Positions 50,435 through 60,015 of a stretch of 60,293 bases of DNA are shown piece after piece. Position 1 is the first letter of the stretch. The number at the start of each line of letters is the position of its first letter. The notes beneath the pieces were generated by a model. It was not told the DNA's origin and ran no database searches. It saw only the letters and a list, made by a program, of their open reading frames with translations. Position numbers and translations under genes: made by a program. The stretch is from Myxococcota bacterium. GTDB lineage: Bacteria > Myxococcota_A > UBA9160 > UBA4427. The stretch lies in contig JANQEL010000215.1 in the NCBI GenBank assembly GCA_028278345.1, positions 1 through 60,293 of the forward strand. The letters are read 5' to 3'.

Positions 50435-52617
50435 GGGGTCGCAACATCCGCCTTCGCAGGCCGCACATCCACCAGGATCCCCGATAGATGCGACATGCCC
50501 GAGAGGGCTTCGATGTTGCCGAGGCCGTCGCCGGCGAGCAGGTTCGAGTTCACCCCCGGATGCTTGCGCGCGTGGCTGAGTCCGCGGGCGTCCTTGTGTC
50601 CCCAGCACTGCGGGATCGCGATGGTGCGGGGCATCATCTCGTCGGTGACGCGTACCGGGATCTCGATGCAGCCGAAATCGCTCTCGACCTCGACGGCATC
50701 GTCGTTCGCGACGCCGATGCGGGTGGCGTCGTCGGGGCTCATGTAGACGTAGTTCGTGGTGTCGGTCACCAGGCGTTCAGCGTTGGAGGAGAAGGTGTTC
50801 ATGCGCTTCATCTCGCGCTTGCCGATCAACTTCATGCATGAGACGTTGCGCTTCTCTTCCTCGAAGCGCGCTTCGATCTGCTGCGCGTAGGTTTCCACGT
50901 ACTCCGCGGGTGCGAGGTCGACCTTCCCGTGCGGAGTGAGCACGCGCTCGGTACCCAGGAAGTTCTCGCCTTCGTTCTCCGGCAACAGAATGCCGTGGGG
51001 ATGCTGGCTCGACATCTCCTTCACGCCGGGCACCCCGCCCTTCTTCATCATCTGGTCGAGCATGAAACGCGGCCCGGGCACCAACCGGCCGAGTGGCGAA
51101 TAGGTGAGCCGCGCCATCGTCTTGACGGCGAAGCTCGCGAGCTTGTTGTCGAACAGGGTGAGCCCGAGTTCGTCCGCCAGCCGCACGAACATCCACCACT
51201 CGCTGCGCACGCCCGGCGGCGGTTCGAGGACGGGGTCGGCGTAGATCATGTAGGGAGTCGGAGTACAACCGGCGAAGCTCTGCAGTGCGTACGGGATCTC
51301 AGGTCGCTCCATCCAGGTGGGCGCGGGCAGGATGTAGTGGGCGAGATCTCCGCATTCGTTGCGGAAGAGGTCGATCGACACGAGGAGTTCGAGCTTCGAG
51401 AGCGCTTCGTCGAGACGACCGCTCGGATTGCTGCAGGCCAGGAGCGGATTGCTCGCTTCGACGAACAAGGCCGTCAACGGTGTGGCATCGCCCTCGAGGA
51501 TGTCGTCGGCGAGCACGCCCGAGGGCTGCTGCCCCGACACGGTGGGCAGGCCGTCGGCGCGGTCGCGGCTGGTCATCATTTGCGGATCTTCGGTGACCTG
51601 GGCCGCCATGTCGAAGAGCCCCTGTCCCATCAGGGTTCCGCCGCGACGATCGAGGTTTCCACTCACGGCGTTGATGCACTCGAGCAGCCAGAAACACAGG
51701 GTGCCGTTGCGACCCTGGTTGACACCGGTCGCCATGTAGAGCGCCGCGCCATCGGCTCGGGCGTGGTCTCGTACGAGTTCGCGCAGGGTCGCGGCCGGAA
51801 CACCCGTGACTTCCGCCTGCCGTTCCGGCGTCCAATCCGCGACCGTCTTTTCGAGGGTTTCGAAGTTCACCATCGCGCGGGCGATGCGCTCGCGTGCGAC
51901 ATGGCCTTCGCGGATCATCTCGTTCAAGAACGCCGAGAGGAAGAAGACATCGGTATCGGGTCGAATGAAGAGATGCTCACCGGCGCTTGCCGTCTCGATG
52001 CGGCGCGGATTCACGAACACCACGCGCCCGCCGCGCTTCACGATCTCGGAGAAACGCTCGCGACTTCGCGGCAGGTGATAGAGGGTGTTGCCGGAAACGG
52101 CGGGGTTGGCTCCGAGCACCATCATGAACCGGGCACGATCGACATCCGGATGAGCGAGACGCATCGGCGAACCGTACATGTCCTCGTTCACGCGGAACTT
52201 GTTCATCGTGTCGCAGGAGCCGGTGCCGTACATGCGTCGCGAGCCGAGGGCCGAGTACAAGGCGCCGCGAAAGATGGGTGAGAGCACGTTGGCCCCGGCG
52301 GCGGAACCCGCGAAGTGGCCCACGGTTTCCGGCCCGTGCTGCGCGATCAACGCCTTCATCTTCTGGGCGATCTCGCGCAGGGCCTGTTCCCAGGAGATCT
52401 CGACGAACGCCTCGCCCACGCGTTTGAGCGGCGTCGTCACGCGATCCGGGCTGTGTTGCACCGAGTCCCAGCGCGTGCCCTTCACGCATGCGTAGCCGCG
52501 GCTCACCACGTGCGCCGGATCGGGTCGGATCGCGGCGATGCGGTTGTCCTCGACATCGACCTCGAGGCCGCACGTCGCTTCACAGATCCGGCAGAAGGTG
52601 TACTTCGTCTCTTTCAC
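50431..52617 (-). CDS. Molybdopterin oxidoreductase (DMSO-reductase family), single subunit
   Basis: A 728-residue enzyme with GTG start eight bases after GGGGAG. CRICEATCG (9-17) and C44 ligate a 4Fe-4S cluster; a Mo-ligand Cys is probable at 135 in YGTGSCDTMN. ASNPLLACSNP and the C-terminal domain (VYMSPDDATRIGVANDDAVE) bind the two pyranopterin cofactors. No Tat signal or subunit partners are present, so it is probably cytoplasmic, like assimilatory nitrate reductase, formate dehydrogenase or acetylene-hydratase relatives. Specific reaction unknown. Upstream is NnrS, downstream a Nudix gene. Confidence 0.9.
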   Translation of the reverse strand: MKETKYTFCRICEATCGLEVDVEDNRIAAIRPDPAHVVSRGYACVKGTRWDSVQHSPDRVTTPLKRVGEAFVEISWEQALREIAQKMKALIAQHGPETVGHFAGSAAGANVLSPIFRGALYSALGSRRMYGTGSCDTMNKFRVNEDMYGSPMRLAHPDVDRARFMMVLGANPAVSGNTLYHLPRSRERFSEIVKRGGRVVFVNPRRIETASAGEHLFIRPDTDVFFLSAFLNEMIREGHVARERIARAMVNFETLEKTVADWTPERQAEVTGVPAATLRELVRDHARADGAALYMATGVNQGRNGTLCFWLLECINAVSGNLDRRGGTLMGQGLFDMAAQVTEDPQMMTSRDRADGLPTVSGQQPSGVLADDILEGDATPLTALFVEASNPLLACSNPSGRLDEALSKLELLVSIDLFRNECGDLAHYILPAPTWMERPEIPYALQSFAGCTPTPYMIYADPVLEPPPGVRSEWWMFVRLADELGLTLFDNKLASFAVKTMARLTYSPLGRLVPGPRFMLDQMMKKGGVPGVKEMSSQHPHGILLPENEGENFLGTERVLTPHGKVDLAPAEYVETYAQQIEARFEEEKRNVSCMKLIGKREMKRMNTFSSNAERLVTDTTNYVYMSPDDATRIGVANDDAVEVESDFGCIEIPVRVTDEMMPRTIAIPQCWGHKDARGLSHARKHPGVNSNLLAGDGLGNIEALSGMSHLSGILVDVRPAKADVATP

Positions 52618-52701
52618 GTCGCGTGCTCCCCGACATCCGACGGTACTCGAGTGTCGCGCGTGTGACCTCGTCGCGTCGATGCCCCACGAACAACGCGAGC
52701 C

Positions 52702-53868
52702 TCAGCTCGCGTCGGCCCGCGGTGCGAAGAGCTTTCTCGTGTAGCCCCAGGTGAAGGCGAACCACGCGAGGGTGAAGAGGCTGCCGCCCAGCAGCATGCT
52801 GTCCCGGTACAATGGAACCGGCCCGAGCCCCCCGGCGATGCGAATGGCGGCACCGGCGATCACACAGACGAAGGCCACGACTGTGACGCGATCCGCTTCG
52901 ATCGAACGCCCCGTATGCCCGAGGCTCACCCGCGCCATCATGCCGAGCATCAGCGTTCCCATCGCGCCGGCCGTAAAGCCGTGGAGCGCAGCCGCGCCGA
53001 TCCCCACCCCGAGCCAGGTCGAAACGCCCATGCACAGAAAGCCGACCGCGATCCATAGATGCCCGGCGTGCAGCACCCACAGCATCGGCTGCCGCAGGGT
53101 CGCGAGGCTCTGCCAGCCGCGCATGCGCAAGACGATGAAGATCCCGGCGCCGACCGAAAGGGGTGCGACCGCGAGATGCCCCGGCCGCACCACCTGCCAC
53201 AGCATCGCCAACGCCGCGAAGGCGAATGCCGCAGCCCCGATCGCCGGTGTGTGCGAGATCCGCCCCGCGCGTTCGCGATCGAGCAACGCGTTGCGCGTGA
53301 ACATCGGAACCACGCGACCGGAGATGACGAGCATCAAGATCACCACGAAGTAGACGGCGCCGTGGGTGGCGCCGCGCAGGAGCAACGCATCGCCGCGCAC
53401 GAGCCCGAGATGGATCAGGACGTTCGCAATCGTCAGGCCGAGCAGTACCATCAACACCGGCAGGTTGCGCCACATGCGTGCGCGCACGATCGGTGCGCCG
53501 ACGAACCAGGCGAGCGCGGGGAGGAAGGCCACGTCGATACAAGCCACGGTCAACGGATCGAGAGGACCCGCAGCGACGAGCGCCACGCGGCCGGCCAGGT
53601 AGAGCGCGACGAGGAAGATCAGTCGCCCGCCCTGCACGCGCTCGGTGCTCGTCCAGTTCGGTACCGCGGTGAGCAGGAAGCCGGCGATCACCGGGACCAC
53701 CGTGCCGTAGATCATCTCATGGGCGTGGAGGGTATGCGGCGGCCAACCCTGGGTCGGCACTGCCGTCCCCCCGAGCACGGCGAGCCAGGGCAACATCGAA
53801 CCCCAGGCGTTGCACGCAGCGAGGAAGAAGAACGGACGAAAGCCCGCACTGAACAGATCGCGAAACAA
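52702..53868 (-). CDS. NnrS-family heme/copper membrane protein
   Basis: A 388-residue protein with about twelve transmembrane helices. FSAGFRPFFFLAACNAWGS at the start, HTLHAHEMIYGTVVPVIAGFL and HGFTAGAMGTLMLGMMARV are typical NnrS sequences, with histidines that may bind heme or copper. Family members help cells tolerate nitric oxide or nitrosative stress during denitrification. TTG start with no better alternative. A gap of 84 bases separates it from the molybdopterin enzyme. Confidence 0.92.
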   Translation of the reverse strand: MFRDLFSAGFRPFFFLAACNAWGSMLPWLAVLGGTAVPTQGWPPHTLHAHEMIYGTVVPVIAGFLLTAVPNWTSTERVQGGRLIFLVALYLAGRVALVAAGPLDPLTVACIDVAFLPALAWFVGAPIVRARMWRNLPVLMVLLGLTIANVLIHLGLVRGDALLLRGATHGAVYFVVILMLVISGRVVPMFTRNALLDRERAGRISHTPAIGAAAFAFAALAMLWQVVRPGHLAVAPLSVGAGIFIVLRMRGWQSLATLRQPMLWVLHAGHLWIAVGFLCMGVSTWLGVGIGAAALHGFTAGAMGTLMLGMMARVSLGHTGRSIEADRVTVVAFVCVIAGAAIRIAGGLGPVPLYRDSMLLGGSLFTLAWFAFTWGYTRKLFAPRADAS

Positions 53869-54003
53869 GGCGGTGGACTCCCGGTTCGGGCGCGGCCCGA
53901 GTCAATCGCAGTCGCGCTCGCAGGACAAGCGAGGCCCGGCGCCGCGGTCTATGCTGCGCCTTCCCAATCGCCCAACACGCGCTCTCCGTGAAAGGAACTC
54001 CCC

Positions 54004-54915
54004 ATGCGAATCGGTGTGATGGCCGGTGCAACCCCCGGTCCCGATGGAACCCTCGACGGCATCGTCGCCCGCGCCCAGAAACTCGAAGCCGCGGGCTTCC
54101 ACGCCCTGTGGATGGCCAACATCTTCGGCCTCGACGCGATCACGAGCCTCGCCGTCGTCGGGCGCGAAACCCAGCGCATCGAACTCGGCACCGCCGTCGT
54201 CCCCACCTATCCGCGGCACCCGGCCGCGATCGCACAGCAGGCCCTCACCACCCAGGCCGCATGCGGCGGGCGCTTCACTCTGGGGATCGGGCTCTCGCAC
54301 AAGCTCGTGATCGAAGACATGTTCGGCCTCTCGTACGCGAAGCCGGCGAGCCACATGCGCGAATACATGAGCGTACTCGGCCCCCTCGCACGCGGTGAAG
54401 CCGCGAGCTTCCAGGGCGACGAGTATCGCGTGAACGCGGCCCTCGACGTTCCGGGTACGAGCCCGCTCCCGATTCTGATCGCCGCACTCGGCGATCGCAT
54501 GCTGCAGATCGCCGGCTCGACCGCCGACGGCACGATCCTGTGGATGACCGGGCCCGCGACGATCGAAGATCACATCGCTCCGAAGCTCCGCGCCGCCGCG
54601 AAGGAGGCCGGGCGCCCCGACCCGCGCATCGTGGCCGGCTTCCCGATCGTCGTGACCGACGACGAAGCTGCCGCACGCGAAGCGATTTCGAAGGGCCTCG
54701 TGATGTACGGCACCCTGCCCTCCTACCGCGCGATGCTCGACAAGGAAGGTGCGGCCGGGCCGGCCGACATCGCCATCGTCGGCAACGCGGAAACGGTGAG
54801 CGACCAGATCAAGCGGCTCGCCGACATCGGCGTGACCGACTTCGACGCCGCGATCTTCCCGGTGGCCGACGACAGCGACGCACGCACGATCGAGGTGCTC
54901 GCGAAGCACCTCTAA
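54004..54915 (+). CDS. Luciferase-like, F420-type oxidoreductase
   Basis: A 303-residue TIM-barrel LLM enzyme. GFHALWMANIFGLDAI, RIELGTAVVPTYPRHPAAIA, GGRFTLGIGLSHK and ADGTILWMTGPATIEDH follow the family order, and GTAVVPTYPRHP is typical of F420-dependent members. AAGGA precedes the start. Substrate unknown. It converges with the response-regulator gene. Confidence 0.85.
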   Translation: MRIGVMAGATPGPDGTLDGIVARAQKLEAAGFHALWMANIFGLDAITSLAVVGRETQRIELGTAVVPTYPRHPAAIAQQALTTQAACGGRFTLGIGLSHKLVIEDMFGLSYAKPASHMREYMSVLGPLARGEAASFQGDEYRVNAALDVPGTSPLPILIAALGDRMLQIAGSTADGTILWMTGPATIEDHIAPKLRAAAKEAGRPDPRIVAGFPIVVTDDEAAAREAISKGLVMYGTLPSYRAMLDKEGAAGPADIAIVGNAETVSDQIKRLADIGVTDFDAAIFPVADDSDARTIEVLAKHL

Positions 54916-54928
54916 CGGGCGACGTCGC

Positions 54929-56287
54929 TCAGATCCCGTGGCGCTTGAGCTTGGTGAACAGCGTCCGTTCGCCGATGCCGAGCAGCTGCGCGGCCTTCTG
55001 TTTGTTGCCATCGCTGGCGGCGAGGGCGCGTAGGATCGCGCGCCTCTCGGCTTCGCCGACCACGTCGGCGAGGTCGAAGGTTCCGCTCGGTACGTCGGAC
55101 CCGTCGGCCGCGCTCTCGCTCCCCGCCAACAGCGGGCGAACGTCGCCCTCGCCGATCGTCTCCCCCTCGGCCAGCACGGCTGCACGCTCCATCACGTTCT
55201 GCAGTTCGCGCACATTGCCTCGCCACGGCGCACGCTCGAGACACGCTTCGGCTTCCGGAGTGAGGGCGAGACTGCGCTTGCCCATCTCCACCGCGAAGCG
55301 CGACAGGAAGTGGGCGGCCAGCCCGGGGATGTCACTGCGCCGTTCGTCGAGACTGGGCAAGCGGATCTCGATCACGTTCAGGCGATAGAAGAGATCCTCG
55401 CGAAAGGCACCGGCTTCGATCGCCGCCTCGAGATCGCGATGGGTCGACGAGACGATCCGCACGTCGACGGGCACCACGCGATTGCTCCCGACCGACTGGA
55501 TCACGCCCTCTTGCAGCACCCGCAGGAGCTTCGCCTGCAGCCCGATGTCCATGTCGCCGATTTCGTCGAGGAAGAGCGTTCCGCCGTCGGCCGCCTGGAA
55601 CTTTCCCTCGCGGTCGGCATGGGCGCCGCTGAACGCGCCGCGCACGTGGCCGAAGAGTTCGCTCTCGAGGAGATCCGCGGGGATCGCCGTGCAGTTGAGG
55701 GGAACGAAGAGCCCCTCCTTGCGAGGACTCCGCGCGTGGATCGCGCGCGCGACCAACTCCTTCCCCGTGCCGGTCTCGCCGCGAATCATCACGGTGCTCT
55801 TCGTCGGCGCCACCTTCGAGATCAGCTCGTAGACATCCTGCATCGGGGCGGCGTCGCCCACGATGGTCTCGAAGCCGTGCCTCGCCTCCTCGCGTTCCCT
55901 GAAGTAGCGATTCTCGTGCTGGTGACGCGAACTCTCGAGGGAGCGACGGATCAGCACCTCGAGCACGTCGACGTCGACGGGCTTCGTGAGGTAGTCCACG
56001 GCTCCGAGCTTCATGGCTTCGACCGCGGTTTCGACACTGCCGTAGGCGGTCATCATGATGACGGGCACGCTCGCGTCGAGGTCGCGAAGCCGGCGCATGA
56101 ACTCGATGCCGTCCACGCGCGGCATCTTGAGGTCGGTGAGGACGAGGGCGGCCTTCTCACCCTCCAGGAAGGACAATGCCGCTTCGGCCTCGTCGAAGGC
56201 GCGCGAAGGCAGGCCCATGCGCTCGACCAGGATCTGCGCGACCCGCCGCGAGCGCGAATCGTCGTCGACGATGACCACCCGCCTCAT
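54929..56287 (-). CDS. Sigma-54-dependent response regulator (NtrC family)
   Basis: A 452-residue activator. Receiver domain with phospho-acceptor Asp52 (VLTDLKMPRVDG) and Lys102; AAA+ domain with Walker A GETGTGKE (170-177), the sigma-54 contact loop GAFSGA (217-222) instead of the usual GAFTGA, Walker B GTLFLDEIGD (236-245) and PWRGNVRELQN; and a Fis-type helix-turn-helix (NKQKAAQLLGIGERTLFTKL). It lets RNA polymerase with RpoN open promoters, such as the one at 10174. It is coupled to the kinase by ATGA. The Thr-to-Ser change in the loop is normally tolerated better than others but is unusual. Confidence 0.95.
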   Translation of the reverse strand: MRRVVIVDDDSRSRRVAQILVERMGLPSRAFDEAEAALSFLEGEKAALVLTDLKMPRVDGIEFMRRLRDLDASVPVIMMTAYGSVETAVEAMKLGAVDYLTKPVDVDVLEVLIRRSLESSRHQHENRYFREREEARHGFETIVGDAAPMQDVYELISKVAPTKSTVMIRGETGTGKELVARAIHARSPRKEGLFVPLNCTAIPADLLESELFGHVRGAFSGAHADREGKFQAADGGTLFLDEIGDMDIGLQAKLLRVLQEGVIQSVGSNRVVPVDVRIVSSTHRDLEAAIEAGAFREDLFYRLNVIEIRLPSLDERRSDIPGLAAHFLSRFAVEMGKRSLALTPEAEACLERAPWRGNVRELQNVMERAAVLAEGETIGEGDVRPLLAGSESAADGSDVPSGTFDLADVVGEAERRAILRALAASDGNKQKAAQLLGIGERTLFTKLKRHGI

Positions 56288-58110
56288 GCGACACCTCCGT
56301 TCGCGTCGACGCCAACCCCCTGTGCGTCGGACGGCGTGCGCGGCAGCTTGACCCGAAAGCGCGCGCCCTTTCCCGGAGCGCTCTCGAGATCGATCTGCCC
56401 GTGATGCTCGTAGACGACGCGCTGTACGAAGGTGAGGCCGAGTCCGATCCCTCCTTCGCGACCCGAAACGAAGGGGCGGAAGATCTGCTTGCGCGATTCT
56501 TCGTCGACGCCCGGGCCGTCGTCCGCGATCTCGAAGGCCACGTGGTCATCGCCTTCGGCCGCGAGACCCACCTCGATGTGACCGCCCTGCCCGATCGCCT
56601 GGATGGCGTTCACGAGCAGGTTGAGGGCGACCTGATGGATCATCTCGACGTCGCAGTGCACCTCGAGGCCTTCGTCGAAGGGTTCGTGGGCGATCTCGAT
56701 CCCCGCCTCCTCGGCGCGTGCGCGGGCGAGTTCGATGGCGCGCTCGAGGGGCCTGGCGAGGGGCACGACTTCGAGGCGCGGAGAGCGGGCTCGCCCCAGC
56801 TCGAGGAGTTCGTTCACGATGCCACCGAGCCGGTCCACCTCGGCGCGGATCATCTGGGTGAGTTCGACGAGCTGCGGGTCGTCTTCGCTGACGGTGCGTT
56901 CGACGATCTGCACCGAACTCCGAAGCACGCCGAGTGAGGTGCGCAGTTCGTGGGCGACACCCGCCGCGAGTTCGCCGACAAGGGCGAACTTCGCCGCATC
57001 GACCAGGGCTCGCTGCGCCTGGTCGAGTTCGCCCGCCATCGTATTGAAGGCGCGTGCGAGGGTGCCGACCTCGTCCTCCGATTCGACCGGCACGTGGGTG
57101 TGGGCGAGGCGCTCGGGGGAAAGCCCGCGCACGGCATGGGTGAGTTCGCCGAGGGGCCGCACCACCCGTCGACCCGCCACCGTCGCAACGAACAGCGCGA
57201 GCAGCAGCACGAGGCCGAGCAGCAACGCGATGCGCGTCATGATCTCGCGAATCGGCGCGAAGGCGTCGGCGTGGGGGTCGAGCACGAGGAGCTGCCAGTT
57301 CCAGAACTCGCTTCCGAGTTCGGCGCGACCGACGATGACGCCCGAATCCCGCACCAGGGAATACGTCGAACGCCCTCCATCGAAGACACCGAGATCGTCG
57401 AAGCGCGCATCCTGCAGGAAGCTCGCGACGCGTTCCCCGCCCCCACCGAGCACCGAACCGCCCTGGTCGACGATCACTGCAACGGCGCGAACCTCCTGCT
57501 CGGCCAGATCCCCCTCGACCTCGCCGAGCAGGTCGATCAGGCGCGACCAATCGTAGAGGGCGAGCAGGCGGGCGATCGTCTCACCCGGGGCGTCGGGATC
57601 GGGGATCGGGGTCTCGAGGAAGAGCGCGTGGCGTCCGGCGCTCGAAATCGCGATCGGGCTGGTCGGGTGCCCCTCTTCGTCAGGCTTCGACCGCTCGGAG
57701 ACACGAACCAACCACTTCGGTGCCCCATCGATCCACGCCGCCTCACTCGACGCCACGACCTCCCCGCCATCGTCGAGCACGAGATAGCCCGCGCGAACCG
57801 GGTCGCCCTCTCGCAGGGTCGCAAGCGCCGCACTCACGCGCTTATCGATGTCCCGCACGCGCACGTCCCGCATCAGATCCTGTCGGGCGAAGCTCTCGAG
57901 GGCTTCGCGCTCACGGCGCACGGTGGCGACGAAGCGATCGCGCGTATGCGCGGCCTCGCGCGCGAGCTGTCGCCCGACGAGTTGTTGCAGTGAAGCCTGC
58001 CCGCTCTGCTGGACGATCACGACGAAGAGCAGACCCGGAATCAACACGAGGGCGGCCGAGAACAACAGCAGCTTCTGTCGCAGTGACATCGAACCGTGTG
58101 TGAACTTCAT
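56284..58110 (-). CDS. Membrane sensor histidine kinase
   Basis: A 608-residue sensor. Transmembrane helix at about residues 12-34, a periplasmic sensory domain of about 240 residues (dCache-like, YLVLDDGGEVVASSEAAW), a second helix (IALLLGLVLLLALFVATVAG), a HAMP linker (VVRPLGELTHAV), the His box ELAAGVAHELRTSLGVL, N box NLLVNAIQAI, and DDGPGV and GIGLGLTFVQ ATP motifs. It phosphorylates the coupled response regulator. GGAAGTGGA lies upstream of ATG 58110. The ligand is unknown; the porin/phosphate-binding pair next door is the clue. Confidence 0.94.
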   Translation of the reverse strand: MKFTHGSMSLRQKLLLFSAALVLIPGLLFVVIVQQSGQASLQQLVGRQLAREAAHTRDRFVATVRREREALESFARQDLMRDVRVRDIDKRVSAALATLREGDPVRAGYLVLDDGGEVVASSEAAWIDGAPKWLVRVSERSKPDEEGHPTSPIAISSAGRHALFLETPIPDPDAPGETIARLLALYDWSRLIDLLGEVEGDLAEQEVRAVAVIVDQGGSVLGGGGERVASFLQDARFDDLGVFDGGRSTYSLVRDSGVIVGRAELGSEFWNWQLLVLDPHADAFAPIREIMTRIALLLGLVLLLALFVATVAGRRVVRPLGELTHAVRGLSPERLAHTHVPVESEDEVGTLARAFNTMAGELDQAQRALVDAAKFALVGELAAGVAHELRTSLGVLRSSVQIVERTVSEDDPQLVELTQMIRAEVDRLGGIVNELLELGRARSPRLEVVPLARPLERAIELARARAEEAGIEIAHEPFDEGLEVHCDVEMIHQVALNLLVNAIQAIGQGGHIEVGLAAEGDDHVAFEIADDGPGVDEESRKQIFRPFVSGREGGIGLGLTFVQRVVYEHHGQIDLESAPGKGARFRVKLPRTPSDAQGVGVDANGGVA

Positions 58111-58257
58111 TACTCGTCCACTTCCGTATCCAGAATCGTCACGCGTGAGTCGATTCTTCTTGCCGGGTCGACCAAAGCGTAACACCCTTGCATCGCCGGC
58201 GGCGGATCACGCCATGCGCGGACAGCGCAAGCCGAGCGCGCACGCGAAATCACGATC

Positions 58258-59346
58258 ATGCGCATCGAATCAATCGACACGACACGCCCCGAACGCGCAG
58301 CGCGCCGAATCATGGTCGCGCTGCTGCTGGCGTTCGCCTCCCTCGACGGCACGGCATCCGCAGAACAAACCGATGCCGCGGGCGAAGCCGCCAACGAGAG
58401 CTTCATCGGCCCGATCGAATACGAACCCGGTCGCGGTGTTCGCTTCGAAGGCATCGGCCTCCACCTCGGCGGCTTTTCGCAAATCGAACTCACCGCAGAA
58501 AACAACGGCGACACTTCCCTCGAACTCGACGGCATCAACTTCCTGGTGAACTACGAGCCGGTGAACTTCCTGCGCGGCTTCATGGAACTCGAGGTCGGCG
58601 ACCTGCTCGAGGTCGAGCTCAACGACGGCAAGGCCGAGTCGGGGCCCACCACCATCTTCGAACGACTCTACGGCGATCTGGTGTGGAGCGACGCGCTGAA
58701 CCTGCGCCTCGGCAAGTTCCAGACGCCGGTTTCGCGTCGCCACCTCGTCCCCGCCGAGCCCTTCGTCTGGACCACCACCCAGCCCGAGATCCTGCAGGCC
58801 ACCGACGAACACCAGACCGGGGGCCTGCTCTACGGCACCTTCTTTCCCGGCCAGCGTACGCTGCACTACTGGCTCTACGGCCAGTTCGTCGATCCCTTCG
58901 ACGTCGAATCCGACGAAGATCCGGCCGATCGAAGCGTCGGCGGCCGCATCGAGAGCGTGGCACCGGGCGAGGCGTACTCGATCGCCGGTTCCTTCCTCGC
59001 GTCGCGCCGCGACGGTCGCTGGAGCTATCTGACGGGCCTCGACACCCAGTGGCACATCGGCCCCCACGAGATCAACGCCGAGTTCATCTACGCCGACCGC
59101 GAGGGCAAGCACCAATACGGCTTCTATCTCGAGGGCGCCTACCAGCTCGTCGAGTCCTTCTACCTCGTAACCAGGTACGAGTACTCGGACCCCGTGGGCT
59201 CCGATACGCCGGTGCACCTCGGCGACTTCGGTTTCGTCTGGACGCCTCGTTCGTACCTGCATTTCAAGGCGACCTATCGGGTTGCGAACGAGAAACCCCT
59301 CGACGACGAACGCGGCCTGAAGGCTTCGTTTGTGGTGCTCTTCTGA
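58258..59346 (+). CDS. Outer-membrane porin-like protein
   Basis: A 362-residue protein with signal peptide (MVALLLAFASLDGTASA). Beta strands such as GIGLHLGGFSQIELTAENN, LRLGKFQTPVSRRHLVPAEP, YWLYGQFVDPFDVE and LVTRYEYSDPVGS are typical of phosphate/anion-selective porin-like barrels, and the C-terminus ends in Phe (SFVVLF), the outer-membrane insertion signal. It is followed directly by a phosphate-binding-like protein. Confidence 0.85.
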   Translation: MRIESIDTTRPERAARRIMVALLLAFASLDGTASAEQTDAAGEAANESFIGPIEYEPGRGVRFEGIGLHLGGFSQIELTAENNGDTSLELDGINFLVNYEPVNFLRGFMELEVGDLLEVELNDGKAESGPTTIFERLYGDLVWSDALNLRLGKFQTPVSRRHLVPAEPFVWTTTQPEILQATDEHQTGGLLYGTFFPGQRTLHYWLYGQFVDPFDVESDEDPADRSVGGRIESVAPGEAYSIAGSFLASRRDGRWSYLTGLDTQWHIGPHEINAEFIYADREGKHQYGFYLEGAYQLVESFYLVTRYEYSDPVGSDTPVHLGDFGFVWTPRSYLHFKATYRVANEKPLDDERGLKASFVVLF

Positions 59347-59347
59347 C

Positions 59348-59800
59348 ATGCGCGGCTGCCTCGCCGCCCTGCTGCTCGGGGTGCTCACGCTCGGCTTGCC
59401 CCTGCACGCACCCCGGGGCGAGAGCCAGATCGACCGTGCGCGACTCGCCGTCGTCGTCTCCATCGAGCGAGAGGTCGACCTTTCGGTCGACGAAGTCGCT
59501 CAGATCTATCTCAAGCAGCGTCGCTTCTGGCGCGATGGCTCGCCGATCGTGCCGATCAACCGCGAGGCCGATAGCGACGCTCGCCGGGCGTTCAGCAAGG
59601 CGGTCTTCGCCGAACAGGCGAAGCACCACGACCTGTATTGGAACCGGCAGTACTTCAAGGGCGTGTTGCCACCGGCCACCCTCGCCTCGGATGACGCGGT
59701 GGCGCGCTTCGTTCGGCTCGAGCGCAACGCGATCGGCTATTTGCGCGCAGACCGTGTGGTCGAGGGGCTGCGCATCCTCTTCACGATTCCCCTCGACTGA
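59348..59800 (+). CDS. Small exported phosphate-binding-like protein (PstS-like)
   Basis: A 150-residue protein one base after the porin stop. The signal peptide runs to about residue 28. RLAVVVSIEREVDLSVDEVAQIYLKQRRFW, INREADSDARRAFSKAVF and VARFVRLERNAIGYL match the small PBP-like proteins annotated as phosphate ABC transporter substrate-binding. No permease is nearby, so it is more likely a sensor ligand-binding partner or scavenger than a transporter component. Two-gene operon with the porin. Confidence 0.82.
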   Translation: MRGCLAALLLGVLTLGLPLHAPRGESQIDRARLAVVVSIEREVDLSVDEVAQIYLKQRRFWRDGSPIVPINREADSDARRAFSKAVFAEQAKHHDLYWNRQYFKGVLPPATLASDDAVARFVRLERNAIGYLRADRVVEGLRILFTIPLD

Positions 59801-60015
59801 TTTCGTCGGACTCCCCATCGGGGGATAGTGAGCAAGTTCGATGCCGACGCCGGCCCCGGTGCCGCCGCAGCCAGGGCGCGCAGAACAACGGGAGTGGCGA
59901 TCCGCACTGCCGGAATCGGCGGTCGACTGCCGAATGCAGCAGACCCGCAGGGTCGCATCACGAGAAGCCGCTAGGCTCGGGCGCCGCGCCCACCCCTTAC
60001 GCAAACGGAGCCCCC

